Counted from the stretch's first letter, positions 32,391 to 40,400 are shown. The stretch: DNA of 64,000 nucleotides from Nocardia vulneris (GCF_001613425.1 NZ_BDCI01000036.1:246853-310852), one strand, 5' to 3'. Notes: a model not told the origin generated them from the sequence alone. Program-made: numbers and translations.

Positions 32391-33248
32391 ATGGACCGCA
32401 CCGAGCTCGCCGACTTTTTGCGCCGCCGCCGTGAGCAGCTGACGCCCGCGGAGGTGGGTTTGCCACCCGGTGTCCGGCGGCGCACACCCGGCCTGCGCCG
32501 GGACGAAGTCGCGATGCTTGCTGGCATGTCCACGGACTACTACACCCGGTTGGAGCAAGCGCGGGGGCCGCGGCCGTCCACCCAGGTGCTGGCGGCGCTG
32601 GCTCGCGCCCTGCGCTACAGCAGCGACGAACGCGACCACCTCTACCACCTGTGCGGTCACGCCGCGCCGTCGCGCGAGCAGCACGACAGGCATGTCGGTC
32701 CCGGCCTGATGCATCTGCTGGCGAAACTGGACGACACGGCCGCCACCGTGGTGACCGATCTCGGCGAGGTGCTGGTGCAGAACCGTATGCACACCCTGCT
32801 GGTCGGCGACCACGGCACGCGCAAGGGGTGGGATCGGTACTACGCCTACCGCTGGTTCACCGATCCCGATTCGCGCTCCGTGTTCCCGGCGCAGGACTGG
32901 GATCGGCTGAGTCGTAAACATGTCGCCGATCTGCGCGCGACCGCCGCCCGCCGGGCGGGCGACGCCGATGTCGCCGAGTTCATCGCCGTCTTACGTTCGG
33001 CGAGCACAGAATTCGATCGGCTGTGGGACGAACACGAAGTGGCGGTCCGTCTTTCGGATACCAAGCGCATCCTGCATCCGCAGGTGGGTCTGATCGAAAC
33101 GGTCTGCGAAACACTGCTCACGCCCAATGCCGCGCAACGGCTCCTGGTCTACCTGCCGTGTCCCGGTACCGACGCCGCCGACAAACTGGACCTGCTGCGG
33201 GTCATCGGCACCCAGCAACTCGCCGAACTCCCGGATACCGCGCTCTGA
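32391..33248 (+). CDS. XRE-type regulator with MmyB-like ligand domain
   Basis: N-terminal helix-turn-helix (about residues 10-75) with the actinobacterial pattern RRRREQLTPAEVGLP and RTPGLRRDEVAMLAGMSTDYYTRLEQARGPRPS. The C-terminal part (about residues 100-280) is the MmyB-like PAS-type ligand-binding domain (LLAKLDDTAATVVTDLGEVLVQN). 285 residues. ATG 32391 was chosen to fit the family N-terminus; the frame is open 75 bases upstream. Divergent orientation suggests it controls the aldo/keto reductase gene; the inducer is unknown. Confidence 0.87.
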   Translation: MDRTELADFLRRRREQLTPAEVGLPPGVRRRTPGLRRDEVAMLAGMSTDYYTRLEQARGPRPSTQVLAALARALRYSSDERDHLYHLCGHAAPSREQHDRHVGPGLMHLLAKLDDTAATVVTDLGEVLVQNRMHTLLVGDHGTRKGWDRYYAYRWFTDPDSRSVFPAQDWDRLSRKHVADLRATAARRAGDADVAEFIAVLRSASTEFDRLWDEHEVAVRLSDTKRILHPQVGLIETVCETLLTPNAAQRLLVYLPCPGTDAADKLDLLRVIGTQQLAELPDTAL

Positions 33249-33264
33249 CGGTGCTTGCGGTGGT

Positions 33265-33906
33265 TCAGGGTGCGCCGGAGACGTAGTCCATCGCCGCGTC
33301 GATCGCGGGCTGGCCGCCTGCCATGGCCAGGCCCGCCGCCGCGCCGATCGCGGCGCCGAGCACCGTCGTGATCGGCACCGTGATGAAGTCGAGCACGAAG
33401 AGGCCGAGCGGGAAGCCGAGCACGAAGCCGACCGCGGCGCCGATTCCCGCGCCCGCCAACACGATCGGCATGTTCTTCTCGACCTCGGCGAAGAACCGCT
33501 CCTGGGCGCTGACATCGCGCAGCGGCACGTCCGACAGGCCGACCGGGTCGATCACGAGGCGGTGCCCGGCGTCCTCGACCACCGGCCGCAGTTCGACCCG
33601 CCGGTCGCCGACGCGCAGCGCCATCGGCAGCGCGGCAACGACATTGCCGTCGCGATCGCTGAGTGTGACCACCCGTCCGTCGTGGATCACGTCGAAACGG
33701 CCGTCCGCGATGGTCGTGACGGCGGCCCGCCGGTCCGGGGACGCCGCGACCTGGTAGGCGATGTCGTGGAAGGTGCCGCGCACATCGAGCGGTCCGTCGG
33801 GTGCGTCGGCGGGAAGTGCGTGGACGGTGCCCGCGGTGAGGACGGTGGCCACCATGGCCGACAGTGTCGTCGCGGAGATTGTCGCGGAGATTCTGGAGAT
33901 GCTCAT
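33265..33906 (-). CDS. hypothetical exported/membrane protein with glycine-zipper segments
   Basis: 213 residues. It has a signal peptide-like N-terminus (ISATTLSAMVATVLTAGTVHA), a middle domain of about 100 residues with no family I recognise, and two C-terminal Gly/Ala-rich hydrophobic segments (VLAGAGIGAAVGFVLGFPLG and VLGAAIGAAAGLAMAGG) that look like glycine zippers able to pack in membranes. No neighbours form an operon with it; it converges on the XRE gene. Function unknown. Confidence 0.7.
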   Translation of the reverse strand: MSISRISATISATTLSAMVATVLTAGTVHALPADAPDGPLDVRGTFHDIAYQVAASPDRRAAVTTIADGRFDVIHDGRVVTLSDRDGNVVAALPMALRVGDRRVELRPVVEDAGHRLVIDPVGLSDVPLRDVSAQERFFAEVEKNMPIVLAGAGIGAAVGFVLGFPLGLFVLDFITVPITTVLGAAIGAAAGLAMAGGQPAIDAAMDYVSGAP

Positions 33907-34006
33907 CGTGCTCTTTTCTGGCGCTGCCCCCTGCGCGGTGTTCGATCGGGCACGATACCCGCTGCGGTCCCGTAGCTGAAGGGCCTCGAGCGCAACGTAA
34001 CTCGGT

Positions 34007-34477
34007 TCAGCGCGGTAGCTGCTCGCTGAGCCTGCGCAGATAGCCGGCGAATCGCTTGCGGTCGGCGTCGTCCCAGTCCGCGGTGAGGTCGGCGAAGACC
34101 TGGCGTTGCCAGGCGTGGGCTTCGGTGAGCAACTGCTCGCCGTCGCCGGTCAGCGCAAGGGAGGTCTTGCGGCGGTCGTGCGCGGCGGCGGTGCGGGAGA
34201 GGTAGCCCGCCGCGGTGGCATCGCGCACCATCCGGCTCGCGCCCGAATGGTCAAGGCCGAGTTGATGTGCCACGGTGCCGATGGTGGCCTCACCGCCCTG
34301 TTCGACGGTCGCCGCGACCGCCTCGACCACCTGTACGTGCTGGGCGCTGCGCAATTCTTCGGGCAGGTCCGCCGAGGTCCGGTTGATCCAGCGCCGGGAC
34401 CAGAATCGCACCAGCCGGAACAGCGCGGGCCCGCCGTCGATGGTGCTTCCGGTGCGTTCGATCGCCCTTCTGCTCAT
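34007..34477 (-). CDS. MarR family transcriptional regulator
   Basis: Winged-helix dimeric repressor of 156 residues. The recognition helix region is GTVAHQLGLDHSGASRMVRDATAAGYLSR and the wing is AAAHDRRKTSLALTGDGEQLL, the classic MarR DRR wing. It is divergent from the VOC gene at 34562; two 13-bp dyads lie between them, so it probably represses both itself and that gene. Confidence 0.9.
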   Translation of the reverse strand: MSRRAIERTGSTIDGGPALFRLVRFWSRRWINRTSADLPEELRSAQHVQVVEAVAATVEQGGEATIGTVAHQLGLDHSGASRMVRDATAAGYLSRTAAAHDRRKTSLALTGDGEQLLTEAHAWQRQVFADLTADWDDADRKRFAGYLRRLSEQLPR

Positions 34478-34508
34478 GCCCCCAGCCTAGCTCGCAGCTA
34501 TCAGTCGC

Positions 34509-34544
34509 ATGCGTATCGCATGTATATTCATATGCATATCGCAT
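34509..34544. promoter_or_regulatory. twin 13-bp operators between MarR and VOC genes
   Basis: ATGCGTATCGCAT (34509-34521) is a perfect 5-bp dyad; ATGCATATCGCAT (34532-34544) is a near copy 23 bases on. TATATT (34523-34528) lies between them as a possible -10. This is the expected arrangement for MarR self-control. Confidence 0.65.
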
Positions 34545-34561
34545 ACTTCTCGGAGGTAGCC

Positions 34562-34933
34562 GTGACCATAGTCCTCAACCACACGATCATCCCCGCTGCC
34601 GACCGGCACGCCGCCGCAACGTTTTTCGCCGATCTTCTCGGTCTGACGGTAGGCGGGCAGGGCGGTCCCTTCGCGCCGGTGCGGGTCAACGACGACCTCA
34701 CCCTCGATTTCGACGACCGCGGCGCCGTCGTGCCCGGCCACTACGGTTTCCTGGTCGACGACGACACCTTCGACGCGGTGCTGCGGCGGCTCGCGCGGCA
34801 GCCCGAGGTCGATTTCGGATCCGGCGTCGAGCACGGCTGGGACCGGGCGGTCAACCGGCTCGCGGGCGGCCGGGGCGTCTATGTGCTCGCCCCGGACGGC
34901 CACAGCTACGAATTCTTCACCGCCGCACCGTGA
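34562..34933 (+). CDS. VOC family protein
   Basis: Vicinal-oxygen-chelate fold protein of 123 residues (glyoxalase/dioxygenase superfamily). The pattern HTIIPAADRHAAATFFADLLGL at the start and YVLAPDGHSYEFF at the end, with a C-terminal His and Glu, marks the fold. GTG 34562 has GGAGG five bases before it; the open frame upstream covers the MarR gene on the other strand and is not coding. Its substrate is unknown; control by the divergent MarR protein suggests a detoxification role. Confidence 0.8.
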   Translation: MTIVLNHTIIPAADRHAAATFFADLLGLTVGGQGGPFAPVRVNDDLTLDFDDRGAVVPGHYGFLVDDDTFDAVLRRLARQPEVDFGSGVEHGWDRAVNRLAGGRGVYVLAPDGHSYEFFTAAP

Positions 34934-34951
34934 CCGGTGCCCGCGCCGGAA

Positions 34952-35941
34952 TCAGCCGCGGTCCGAGCCGATCCGGCGCTTGCGCGGCTTCAAATGCAGC
35001 GCGGGCAGCGGCGGGGCCGGAATGCGCTGGTCCGGAGGGTGGCCCGCGATATCGGCGAACCGCCCGAGATCGTGGTTCTCCCAATCGTTTCGGGCGGCGA
35101 CGATCTCGTCGTGACTGCGCGCGACGAAGTTCCACCACATCACGAGTTCCTCGCCGAACGGTTCGCCGCCGATCAGCGCGAAATGTGCGCCCGCCGTGCT
35201 GGACAGCGTCAGTTCGGTCCGTTCGGTGCCGAGGTACAGCAGTGGTCCTGCCGTCAACGGGCTGCCGTCGATCGTCACCTCGCCTTCGATCACCAGCACC
35301 GCGTGCTCGAAGGCGGCCTCGACGGGCAGGGTGACCTCGGCGCCCGCGGTCAGCCGGACATCCGCGCCGACGATCGGCGTGTACGCGGTCGCCGGTGAGG
35401 TGAGTCCCGCCAGCGTGCCGATCAGCACCACCGCCTCGATGCCGTCCGACCGATAGCTCGGTAGCGCACGATGCTGCTCGAAATGCGGAGCGATCCCGGT
35501 TCGATTGCCGGGCAAGGCGATCCACAACTGCAGACCGTGTCCGGTGGGCGCGCCCGGGACACCGTACTCGGAGTGCGCGATGCCGCGCCCGGAGGTCATC
35601 AGGTTCAGCTGCCCCGGCTCGATCTCGACATCGGAGCCCACCGAGTCGCGGTGCCGGATCCTCCCGTCGAACGGCCAGGTCACGGTTTGCAGGCCGATGT
35701 GCGGGTGCGGATCGATATCCGGGGACGCACCCGTCGTGGTGACCGTGGGCGAGCCGAAATGATCGAGAAAACACCACGCGCCCACGGTCGGCAGATCCCG
35801 TTGCGGCAGTACGCGTTCCACGAATACGCCGCGCACGCCGCCGAGCGGCACCTCGCGCGCGGGATAGAACTCCGCGACCGGGCCCGGGCCGGGCTCCGGT
35901 TCGCAGAGCGCTTCCGCTGGATGAGCTTCCAGATCGCTCAC
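34952..35941 (-). CDS. pirin family protein
   Basis: Bicupin of the pirin family, 329 residues. The N-terminal cupin carries DIDPHPHIGLQTVTWPFDG, with the metal-binding His residues, and MTSGRGIAHSE with a third His. The C-terminal cupin includes GEPFGEELVMWWNFVARSHDEI, a family signature. Bacterial pirins bind a metal and some have quercetinase activity or modulate pyruvate metabolism; which applies is not visible. GTG 35941 is the start. It lies 73 bases downstream of the AhpD-GNAT gene and may share its transcript. Confidence 0.9.
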   Translation of the reverse strand: MSDLEAHPAEALCEPEPGPGPVAEFYPAREVPLGGVRGVFVERVLPQRDLPTVGAWCFLDHFGSPTVTTTGASPDIDPHPHIGLQTVTWPFDGRIRHRDSVGSDVEIEPGQLNLMTSGRGIAHSEYGVPGAPTGHGLQLWIALPGNRTGIAPHFEQHRALPSYRSDGIEAVVLIGTLAGLTSPATAYTPIVGADVRLTAGAEVTLPVEAAFEHAVLVIEGEVTIDGSPLTAGPLLYLGTERTELTLSSTAGAHFALIGGEPFGEELVMWWNFVARSHDEIVAARNDWENHDLGRFADIAGHPPDQRIPAPPLPALHLKPRKRRIGSDRG

Positions 35942-36014
35942 GGCCGCGCCTCGCGGACGCTGGGCTGCGCCGTTCCCGACGACATTGCGTCCTCGGTCCG
36001 TGCGTCGCGCCTAC

Positions 36015-36815
36015 TCACCGGGTGATCCCTTTGCCGACGACATGCGCGTCGTACTGCGGGTGCTTGTCCAGGTAGGCCTTGATGAACGGGCACAGCGGCC
36101 GGATCGTCCGCTTCCGCTCGACGGTGTCCTCGATGGCATGCTCGGCCAGGACGCTGCCGAGCCCTTTGCCGGAGAACGCGCCGTCGATCTCGGTGTGGGT
36201 GAACACCGTCTCGTCGCCGCGCTCCTCGTACTCGGCGAACCCGGCGAGCTCGCCGCCGTAGGTCACCTCGTAGCGGTGCTTCTCGTCGTTGCGGACAACC
36301 TTCGCTTCGGGAGTGGCTGTGGTCATGGTCGACTTCTCCTTCGATGCGCGTACCGGGTGCTTGCTGAGAATCGACACGCGATTGAACGCGCCGATCGTGG
36401 TGGCCGTCCAGACGACGACGGACAGCTGGTCGTCGGTCAGGACCTCGCGGGCCGCGGCGTACGCCCGGTCCACGGTGTCCTCGTCCGGCAGCGTCGTGGT
36501 GACCTCGGCCAGCCGGAGGACGGCCCGTTCGAGCGGTGAATACAGATCCGTGCGGTCCCACGCGGGCAGAACCGCGAGTTCCTGTGCGGTATTCCCCGCG
36601 GCGAGCGCGGCACGCTGATGCACGTCCAGGCAGACGGCGCAGCCGTTGAGCTGGGAGACGCGCATATTGATCAGCTCGACGAGCTTGCGGTCCAAGCCGG
36701 CCGCGGCGGCCGCGCCGCGCACTTCGTTGGCGACCTTCACGAGGGTGCGATACACACCGGGCGTCTGCTTGTCGATCCAGACGCGGTCATGCGGTTGATC
36801 GGGCTTCACCTTCAT
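36015..36815 (-). CDS. AhpD/CMD-like alkylhydroperoxidase fused to a GNAT-like acetyltransferase domain
   Basis: One open frame codes for two domains. Residues 1-150 are a carboxymuconolactone decarboxylase/AhpD-type domain with the redox pair C59-x-x-C62 and His66 (NGCAVCLDVHQRAAL), expected to reduce peroxides. Residues 164-266 are a small YjdJ-like GNAT domain (EVTYGGELAGFAEYEERGDE, then FSGKGLGSVLAEHAIED for acetyl-CoA binding, and CPFIKAYLDKHP). No stop lies between them, but the second domain begins at a Met with a strong ribosome-binding site of its own (36336-36342). So either a 266-residue fusion, a separate 103-residue GNAT protein, or both are made. ATG 36815 has AAGGGGG upstream; the frame extends to 37007 without support. 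Confidence 0.8.
   Translation of the reverse strand: MKVKPDQPHDRVWIDKQTPGVYRTLVKVANEVRGAAAAAGLDRKLVELINMRVSQLNGCAVCLDVHQRAALAAGNTAQELAVLPAWDRTDLYSPLERAVLRLAEVTTTLPDEDTVDRAYAAAREVLTDDQLSVVVWTATTIGAFNRVSILSKHPVRASKEKSTMTTATPEAKVVRNDEKHRYEVTYGGELAGFAEYEERGDETVFTHTEIDGAFSGKGLGSVLAEHAIEDTVERKRTIRPLCPFIKAYLDKHPQYDAHVVGKGITR
36324..36342 (-). promoter_or_regulatory. internal ribosome-binding site and start of the GNAT domain
   Basis: On the minus strand GAAGGAG (36342-36336) stands nine bases before ATG (36326-36324), inside the AhpD-GNAT frame. It is as strong as the best sites in the window and marks the junction of the two domains. Confidence 0.65.
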
Positions 36816-36863
36816 GGATGCTAGCCCCCTTCGGGGTCGGACGTGCCGTGGGGTGATGCTCAA

Positions 36864-36879
36864 GCGGACCGGGGTCCGC
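36864..36879. promoter_or_regulatory. perfect inverted repeat between divergent genes
   Basis: GCGGACC-GG-GGTCCGC (36864-36879) lies between the AhpD-GNAT gene (minus, start 36815) and the 56-residue gene (plus, start 36983). Likely operator; no regulator gene adjoins. Confidence 0.5.
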
Positions 36880-36982
36880 ACATATTTACGGCGCTGTACA
36901 GAACTCGTAGAGATCGTCGCGCGGACCTCCCGCGGGTCGGTGCCCGACACAAGAATGGGGAGTTCGTCGAAGGAGAAAAGCC

Positions 36983-37153
36983 ATGAGGTTCCGCAACCGC
37001 ACCGCACCCACGCTGGTCGCCGCCTGCCGCCGCAGCGCGCATCGCCTGTGGGCCCGGCAGGATCTCACCCCGCAGGAGCGGGCGAATCTCCTCGCGGGCT
37101 GGACGCCGCCCGCGGTGATCAGCGCGTCGCTCGGTGGGCGCAGCTTCCACTGA
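36983..37153 (+). CDS. small basic hypothetical protein (56 residues)
   Basis: ATG 36983 is preceded by GAAGGAG with good spacing. The product is basic at the N-terminus (MRFRNRTAPTLVAACRRSAHR) and then reads LWARQDLTPQERANLLAGW, a helix-like amphipathic stretch. It has no TM segment or signal peptide. The strong ribosome-binding site and protein-like composition support a real gene despite its size. I know no function. Confidence 0.6.
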   Translation: MRFRNRTAPTLVAACRRSAHRLWARQDLTPQERANLLAGWTPPAVISASLGGRSFH

Positions 37154-37220
37154 GCCCGGGTACGACAACGGCCCGGCGACACCGCGATCGGTGCCGCCGG
37201 GCCGCCGGTTGGGCGTGGAC

Positions 37221-37511
37221 CTAGATCTCGGTGAACCGCCGCAACTGGAACGGTTCGACCAGGATGTCGTCCAGTGCGGCCGCGCCCTGCTTCAGGTGCG
37301 GGGTCTCGAAATGCGCCGCCAACGCGTCGGCGTCGACCCACTCCTCCAGCAGCACGGCCTTGGCCGGGTCGGTGGGATGCAGGTACAACTCGTAGCGCAG
37401 GCAGCCCGGCTCTGCGACGGTCGGCCCGACCAGGTTCTCCAGCACCGCGCGCAGGTCGGCCTCCCGGCCCGGCTTGGCGGTGAAGCGGACATTGAGTGTC
37501 AGGGTGGACAC
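37221..37511 (-). CDS. antibiotic biosynthesis monooxygenase (ABM) domain protein
   Basis: A small ferredoxin-like dimer-forming domain of 96 residues. The pattern LNVRFTAKPGREADLRAVLENL, PGCLRYELYLHPTDPAKAVLLEEW and HFETPHL is that of ABM/quinol monooxygenase proteins such as YgiN. GTG 37511 has AGGAG six bases before it. It is 29 bases downstream of the aldo/keto reductase gene and should be in the MerR-AKR-ABM operon, suggesting quinone or aldehyde handling. Confidence 0.85.
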   Translation of the reverse strand: MSTLTLNVRFTAKPGREADLRAVLENLVGPTVAEPGCLRYELYLHPTDPAKAVLLEEWVDADALAAHFETPHLKQGAAALDDILVEPFQLRRFTEI

Positions 37512-37540
37512 GTCGTACTCCTGATCTGTTGTGGTTGTTG

Positions 37541-38557
37541 CTATTCCCGGCCCGCGGAACTGAAAGACATGTCCGCGTAACGATTTCCGGCTACCCGGTC
37601 GGCGATGGGGTCCAGCGTGGCCAATTCGTCCTCGCTCAAGGCCAGGGTAGCGGCGGCCACGTTCTCGGCCAGCCGAGTCCGCTTGCGGGTCCCCGGGATC
37701 GGGACCACCGGCACGCCGTGCACCGCCGCCCTGCTGTGCACCCACGCCAGCGCGACCTGCGCCAGCGTCACCCCGCGCGCGTCGGCGATCCGGCGCAGCG
37801 GTGCCAGCAACTCGACGTTGTGCGCCGCGTTGTCGCCGGTGAATCGGGGCATGGTGTGCCGGAAGTCTTTCTCGTCCGGCAATTCCGTTGCGGAGGAGAA
37901 CGATCCGGCCAGGAAGCCGCGGCCCAGCGGTGAGTACGGGACGAAGGTAACGCCCAGTTCCGCCGCCGCGGGCACCGCCGTCCGCTCGACATCGCGGGAG
38001 AACACCGACCATTCGGACTGGATCGCCGCGATCGGGTGCACGGCGTGCGCCGCGCGCAGTTCCGGCCCGGTCACCTCGGACAGGCCCAGCGCCCGGACCT
38101 TGCCTTGCGTGACCAGTTCGGCCAGCACGCCGACGGTCTCCTCGATCGGTACGGCGGGATCGCGGCGATGCATGTAGTAGAGGTCGATGGTGTCGATGCC
38201 GAGCCGGCGCAGGCTGGCCTCCACCGCGCGCCGAATGTAGGCGGGGGAGTTGTCGATTCCGCGGAAGGCCGGGTCGTCGGGTTTGGTGTAGATCGCGAAT
38301 TTCGTTGCCAGTACCACTCGTTCGCGGTTGCGCCGGACGAACTCGCTGAGGAATTCCTCGTTGCGGCCGGCGCCGTACACGTCCGCCGTGTCGAAGAGCG
38401 TGACGCCGAGCTCGAGCGCGTGGTCCAGCATCGCCCGTGCCTCCACGGTGTCGGTGCTGCCGTAGAAGGCGCTGATCCCCATGCAGCCGAGCCCTTGCCC
38501 GCCGACCTCGATCCCGCTGGCGCCCAACGTGGTGGTGGGCAGCGTGTTGCCGGTCAT
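37541..38557 (-). CDS. aldo/keto reductase (complete tetrad)
   Basis: TIM-barrel NADPH-dependent reductase, 338 residues. All four catalytic residues are present: Asp and Tyr in FDTADVYGAGRNEE, Lys in VLATKFA, and His in DLYYMHRRDP. The cofactor end (VPIPGTRKRTRLAENV) is normal. The start overlaps the MerR stop as ATGA, so the two are co-translated. Likely induced through the MerR-type promoter upstream. Confidence 0.92.
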   Translation of the reverse strand: MTGNTLPTTTLGASGIEVGGQGLGCMGISAFYGSTDTVEARAMLDHALELGVTLFDTADVYGAGRNEEFLSEFVRRNRERVVLATKFAIYTKPDDPAFRGIDNSPAYIRRAVEASLRRLGIDTIDLYYMHRRDPAVPIEETVGVLAELVTQGKVRALGLSEVTGPELRAAHAVHPIAAIQSEWSVFSRDVERTAVPAAAELGVTFVPYSPLGRGFLAGSFSSATELPDEKDFRHTMPRFTGDNAAHNVELLAPLRRIADARGVTLAQVALAWVHSRAAVHGVPVVPIPGTRKRTRLAENVAAATLALSEDELATLDPIADRVAGNRYADMSFSSAGRE

Positions 38558-39009
38558 ACCCTGATCCCTTCGCTCTCCTGTGCGGTGACCGGGGCCGGGC
38601 GCACGGGCTGTGCTTTGCCCTCGTACACGTCGATCTTGTAGTCCAGTACGGCCACGGTCTGGTGGAGTTCATCGATCTTGGCGAGTACTTCGGCGCGCGT
38701 TTTCCGGAACATCGCCAGTCGCTCGGGGAACGTGGATTCCCCCTCGCGCACCAGCTCCGCGTACCGGACCATGTCCGCCACCGACATGCCGGTGGTGCGC
38801 AGCCGCCCGATCAGGGTCAGCCACTCCAGGTCGCGGTTGCTGAACCGCCGCTTGCCGGTGTGATCGCGGCCGATGTAGTCCATCAGCCCGATCCGCTCGT
38901 ACCAGCGCAGCGTGTCCCGGGTCAGTCCCGACCGCTCGGACACCTCCCCGATCGAATACCGCGGCGTTTCCCAGTCGCTGTCCCGTTCGCTGCGCGCCAT
39001 TTCACTCAC
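38554..39009 (-). CDS. MerR family transcriptional regulator
   Basis: 151 residues. The N-terminal winged helix reads YSIGEVSERSGLTRDTLRWYERIGLM, the MerR signature; then RRFSNRDLEWLTLIGRLRTTGMSVADM; then a long dimerisation coil. No Cys metal-binding loop is seen near the C-terminus, so an organic or redox effector is more likely than a metal. GTG 39009 was chosen; ATG 39000 is an alternative. First gene of an operon with the aldo/keto reductase and ABM genes. Confidence 0.92.
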   Translation of the reverse strand: MSEMARSERDSDWETPRYSIGEVSERSGLTRDTLRWYERIGLMDYIGRDHTGKRRFSNRDLEWLTLIGRLRTTGMSVADMVRYAELVREGESTFPERLAMFRKTRAEVLAKIDELHQTVAVLDYKIDVYEGKAQPVRPAPVTAQESEGIRV

Positions 39010-39039
39010 GACACTCGCCTTCCCGTCTGAACCCCGTCG

Positions 39040-39070
39040 ACGCTAGTCACCTGGAGTGCACTCCAAGCAA
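39040..39070 (-). promoter_or_regulatory. MerR-type promoter with 19-bp spacer and palindrome
   Basis: Read on the minus strand: TTGCTT (39070-39065), a 19-bp spacer, then TAGCGT (39045-39040). The spacer holds most of the perfect 14-bp palindrome TGGAGTGCACTCCA (39052-39065). The overlong spacer with central dyad is the hallmark of MerR-activated promoters. Confidence 0.8.
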
Positions 39071-39166
39071 CCCCCATTCTGCCGAAGCCCCCGACAGCCT
39101 CCGGTCGATCCGGTACTTTGCGTGGGACACTGGAGCCGACCGGGTGGGGCGAGCTGAGGAGCGAGG

Positions 39167-39742
39167 GTGACGGCACTTCCGGAACCGTGGCGGCTGCTGA
39201 CGATTGCCGACTATTTGGCACTCGATGAGGACGAGCTGGTTCGCCACGAGTTGCAAGAGGGGGTTCTCGCCATTTCGCCGTCGCCGAAACCGCGCCACAA
39301 CTTCGCGGGCTTGCGGCTATCCAGCCAGGTAGATGCGCAGCTTCCGGCGCACCTGGTCGCCGTGCCCGATGTCGATGTCGATTTGCAGCTCGTTCCGGAG
39401 GACGGACCGGCCACGGTCCGCCGACCGGATCTGGTTGTGGTGGACCGGGAGGAGTTCGACCGGGTCGATGCCGAGAACGGGGTTCTGCGCGCCTCGGGCG
39501 TCCGCCTCGTCGTCGAAATCATCTCGCCGGGCTCCCGGCGCACCGACTTCGTCATGAAAAAGAGCGAGTACGCCGACGCCGGCATCCCGCAGTACTGGAT
39601 CATCGACCTGAGCGAGCCGCTGAGCTTGGTCGCCTTCCGGCTCACCGAGGAACTCGGCTACGTCGACGACGGTGAGGTGACCGGCACCTTCACCACGTCG
39701 TCGCCGTGCCCGTTGACCATCGACCTGAAGCAGCTCGGCTGA
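39167..39742 (+). CDS. Uma2 family nuclease-fold protein
   Basis: Uma2 proteins have a PD-(D/E)XK fold and are annotated as restriction endonuclease-like, though their role is unclear. Present are the N-terminal helper DELVRHELQEGVLAISPSPKPRH, the first acidic motif RRPDLVVVDREEF, and LVVEIISPGSRRTDFVMKKSEYADAGIPQYWIIDL, with the D...E...K pattern and the YW string typical of the family. 191 residues. GTG 39167 has GAGGAG seven bases upstream. Alone; converges on a VOC gene. Confidence 0.85.
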   Translation: MTALPEPWRLLTIADYLALDEDELVRHELQEGVLAISPSPKPRHNFAGLRLSSQVDAQLPAHLVAVPDVDVDLQLVPEDGPATVRRPDLVVVDREEFDRVDAENGVLRASGVRLVVEIISPGSRRTDFVMKKSEYADAGIPQYWIIDLSEPLSLVAFRLTEELGYVDDGEVTGTFTTSSPCPLTIDLKQLG

Positions 39743-39758
39743 ACGCCGGCCCGGGGCT

Positions 39759-40127
39759 TCAGCCGTAGTTCGGGAGTTCCTGGATGGCCCATTTGTTGCC
39801 GTCGGGGTCGGCGAAGTAGGTGAACTTGCCCCAGGCGAGTTCTTCGACCGGGGTGGCGGCGACGCCCGCGGCGGTCAGTTGTTTGTAGGCGTCCTCGGCA
39901 TCGGCGACGACGATCTGCATGCCGACGACGCTGCCGGGGGCCGCGTCGGTGACCCCTTCGCCGATGCAGATGGAACAGCCCGAGCCGGGTGGGGTGAGCT
40001 GGACGAAACGCACGTTCTCGTCCACCCGGTGATCATGGTCGGCGTTGAAGCCGATGCTGGTGTAGAAGTCCTTCGCGCGATCCACGTCGGTGACCGGGAT
40101 CGCGATGAGCTCGATTTTCCAATCCAT
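39759..40127 (-). CDS. VOC family protein
   Basis: 122-residue glyoxalase-like fold with the pattern LIAIPVTDVDRAKDFYTSIGF at the start and YFADPDGNKWAIQELP at the end. Metal-site residues of true glyoxalases are not fully present, so the activity cannot be stated. Its ATG 40127 faces the small membrane protein gene at 40186 in divergent orientation. Confidence 0.83.
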   Translation of the reverse strand: MDWKIELIAIPVTDVDRAKDFYTSIGFNADHDHRVDENVRFVQLTPPGSGCSICIGEGVTDAAPGSVVGMQIVVADAEDAYKQLTAAGVAATPVEELAWGKFTYFADPDGNKWAIQELPNYG

Positions 40128-40185
40128 TGCCAGAGCATGGCACCGCTGTCCGACAAAGTCCTGGAATCGGGCCTACCCTGGTCAC

Positions 40186-40389
40186 ATGCCAGGTAAGGAC
40201 ATCGACCGGATCCGGGCCCGTTCGGCCTGGGCGACGGTCAAGGAAAGCCCCGTGATCACCGCGATCGCGGTCGCGCCGGTGGTGCTCGCGGTCGCGCTCG
40301 TGTGGTGGCTGGTCGGTGGCTTCGCCGCCTTCGTGCTGCTGGTCGTGCTCGGCGCGGTCGTGGTGGTCGGCGGCAAGCTGCTCCGCTGA
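40186..40389 (+). CDS. small two-TM membrane protein
   Basis: 67 residues. A short charged start (MPGKDIDRIRARSAW) is followed by two hydrophobic segments (VITAIAVAPVVLAVALVWWLV and FAAFVLLVVLGAVVVVGGKLL). ATG 40186 was chosen; the open frame 96 bases upstream overlaps the divergent VOC gene. No family or function recognised. Confidence 0.6.
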   Translation: MPGKDIDRIRARSAWATVKESPVITAIAVAPVVLAVALVWWLVGGFAAFVLLVVLGAVVVVGGKLLR

Positions 40390-40400
40390 GCCCGCGCCGC

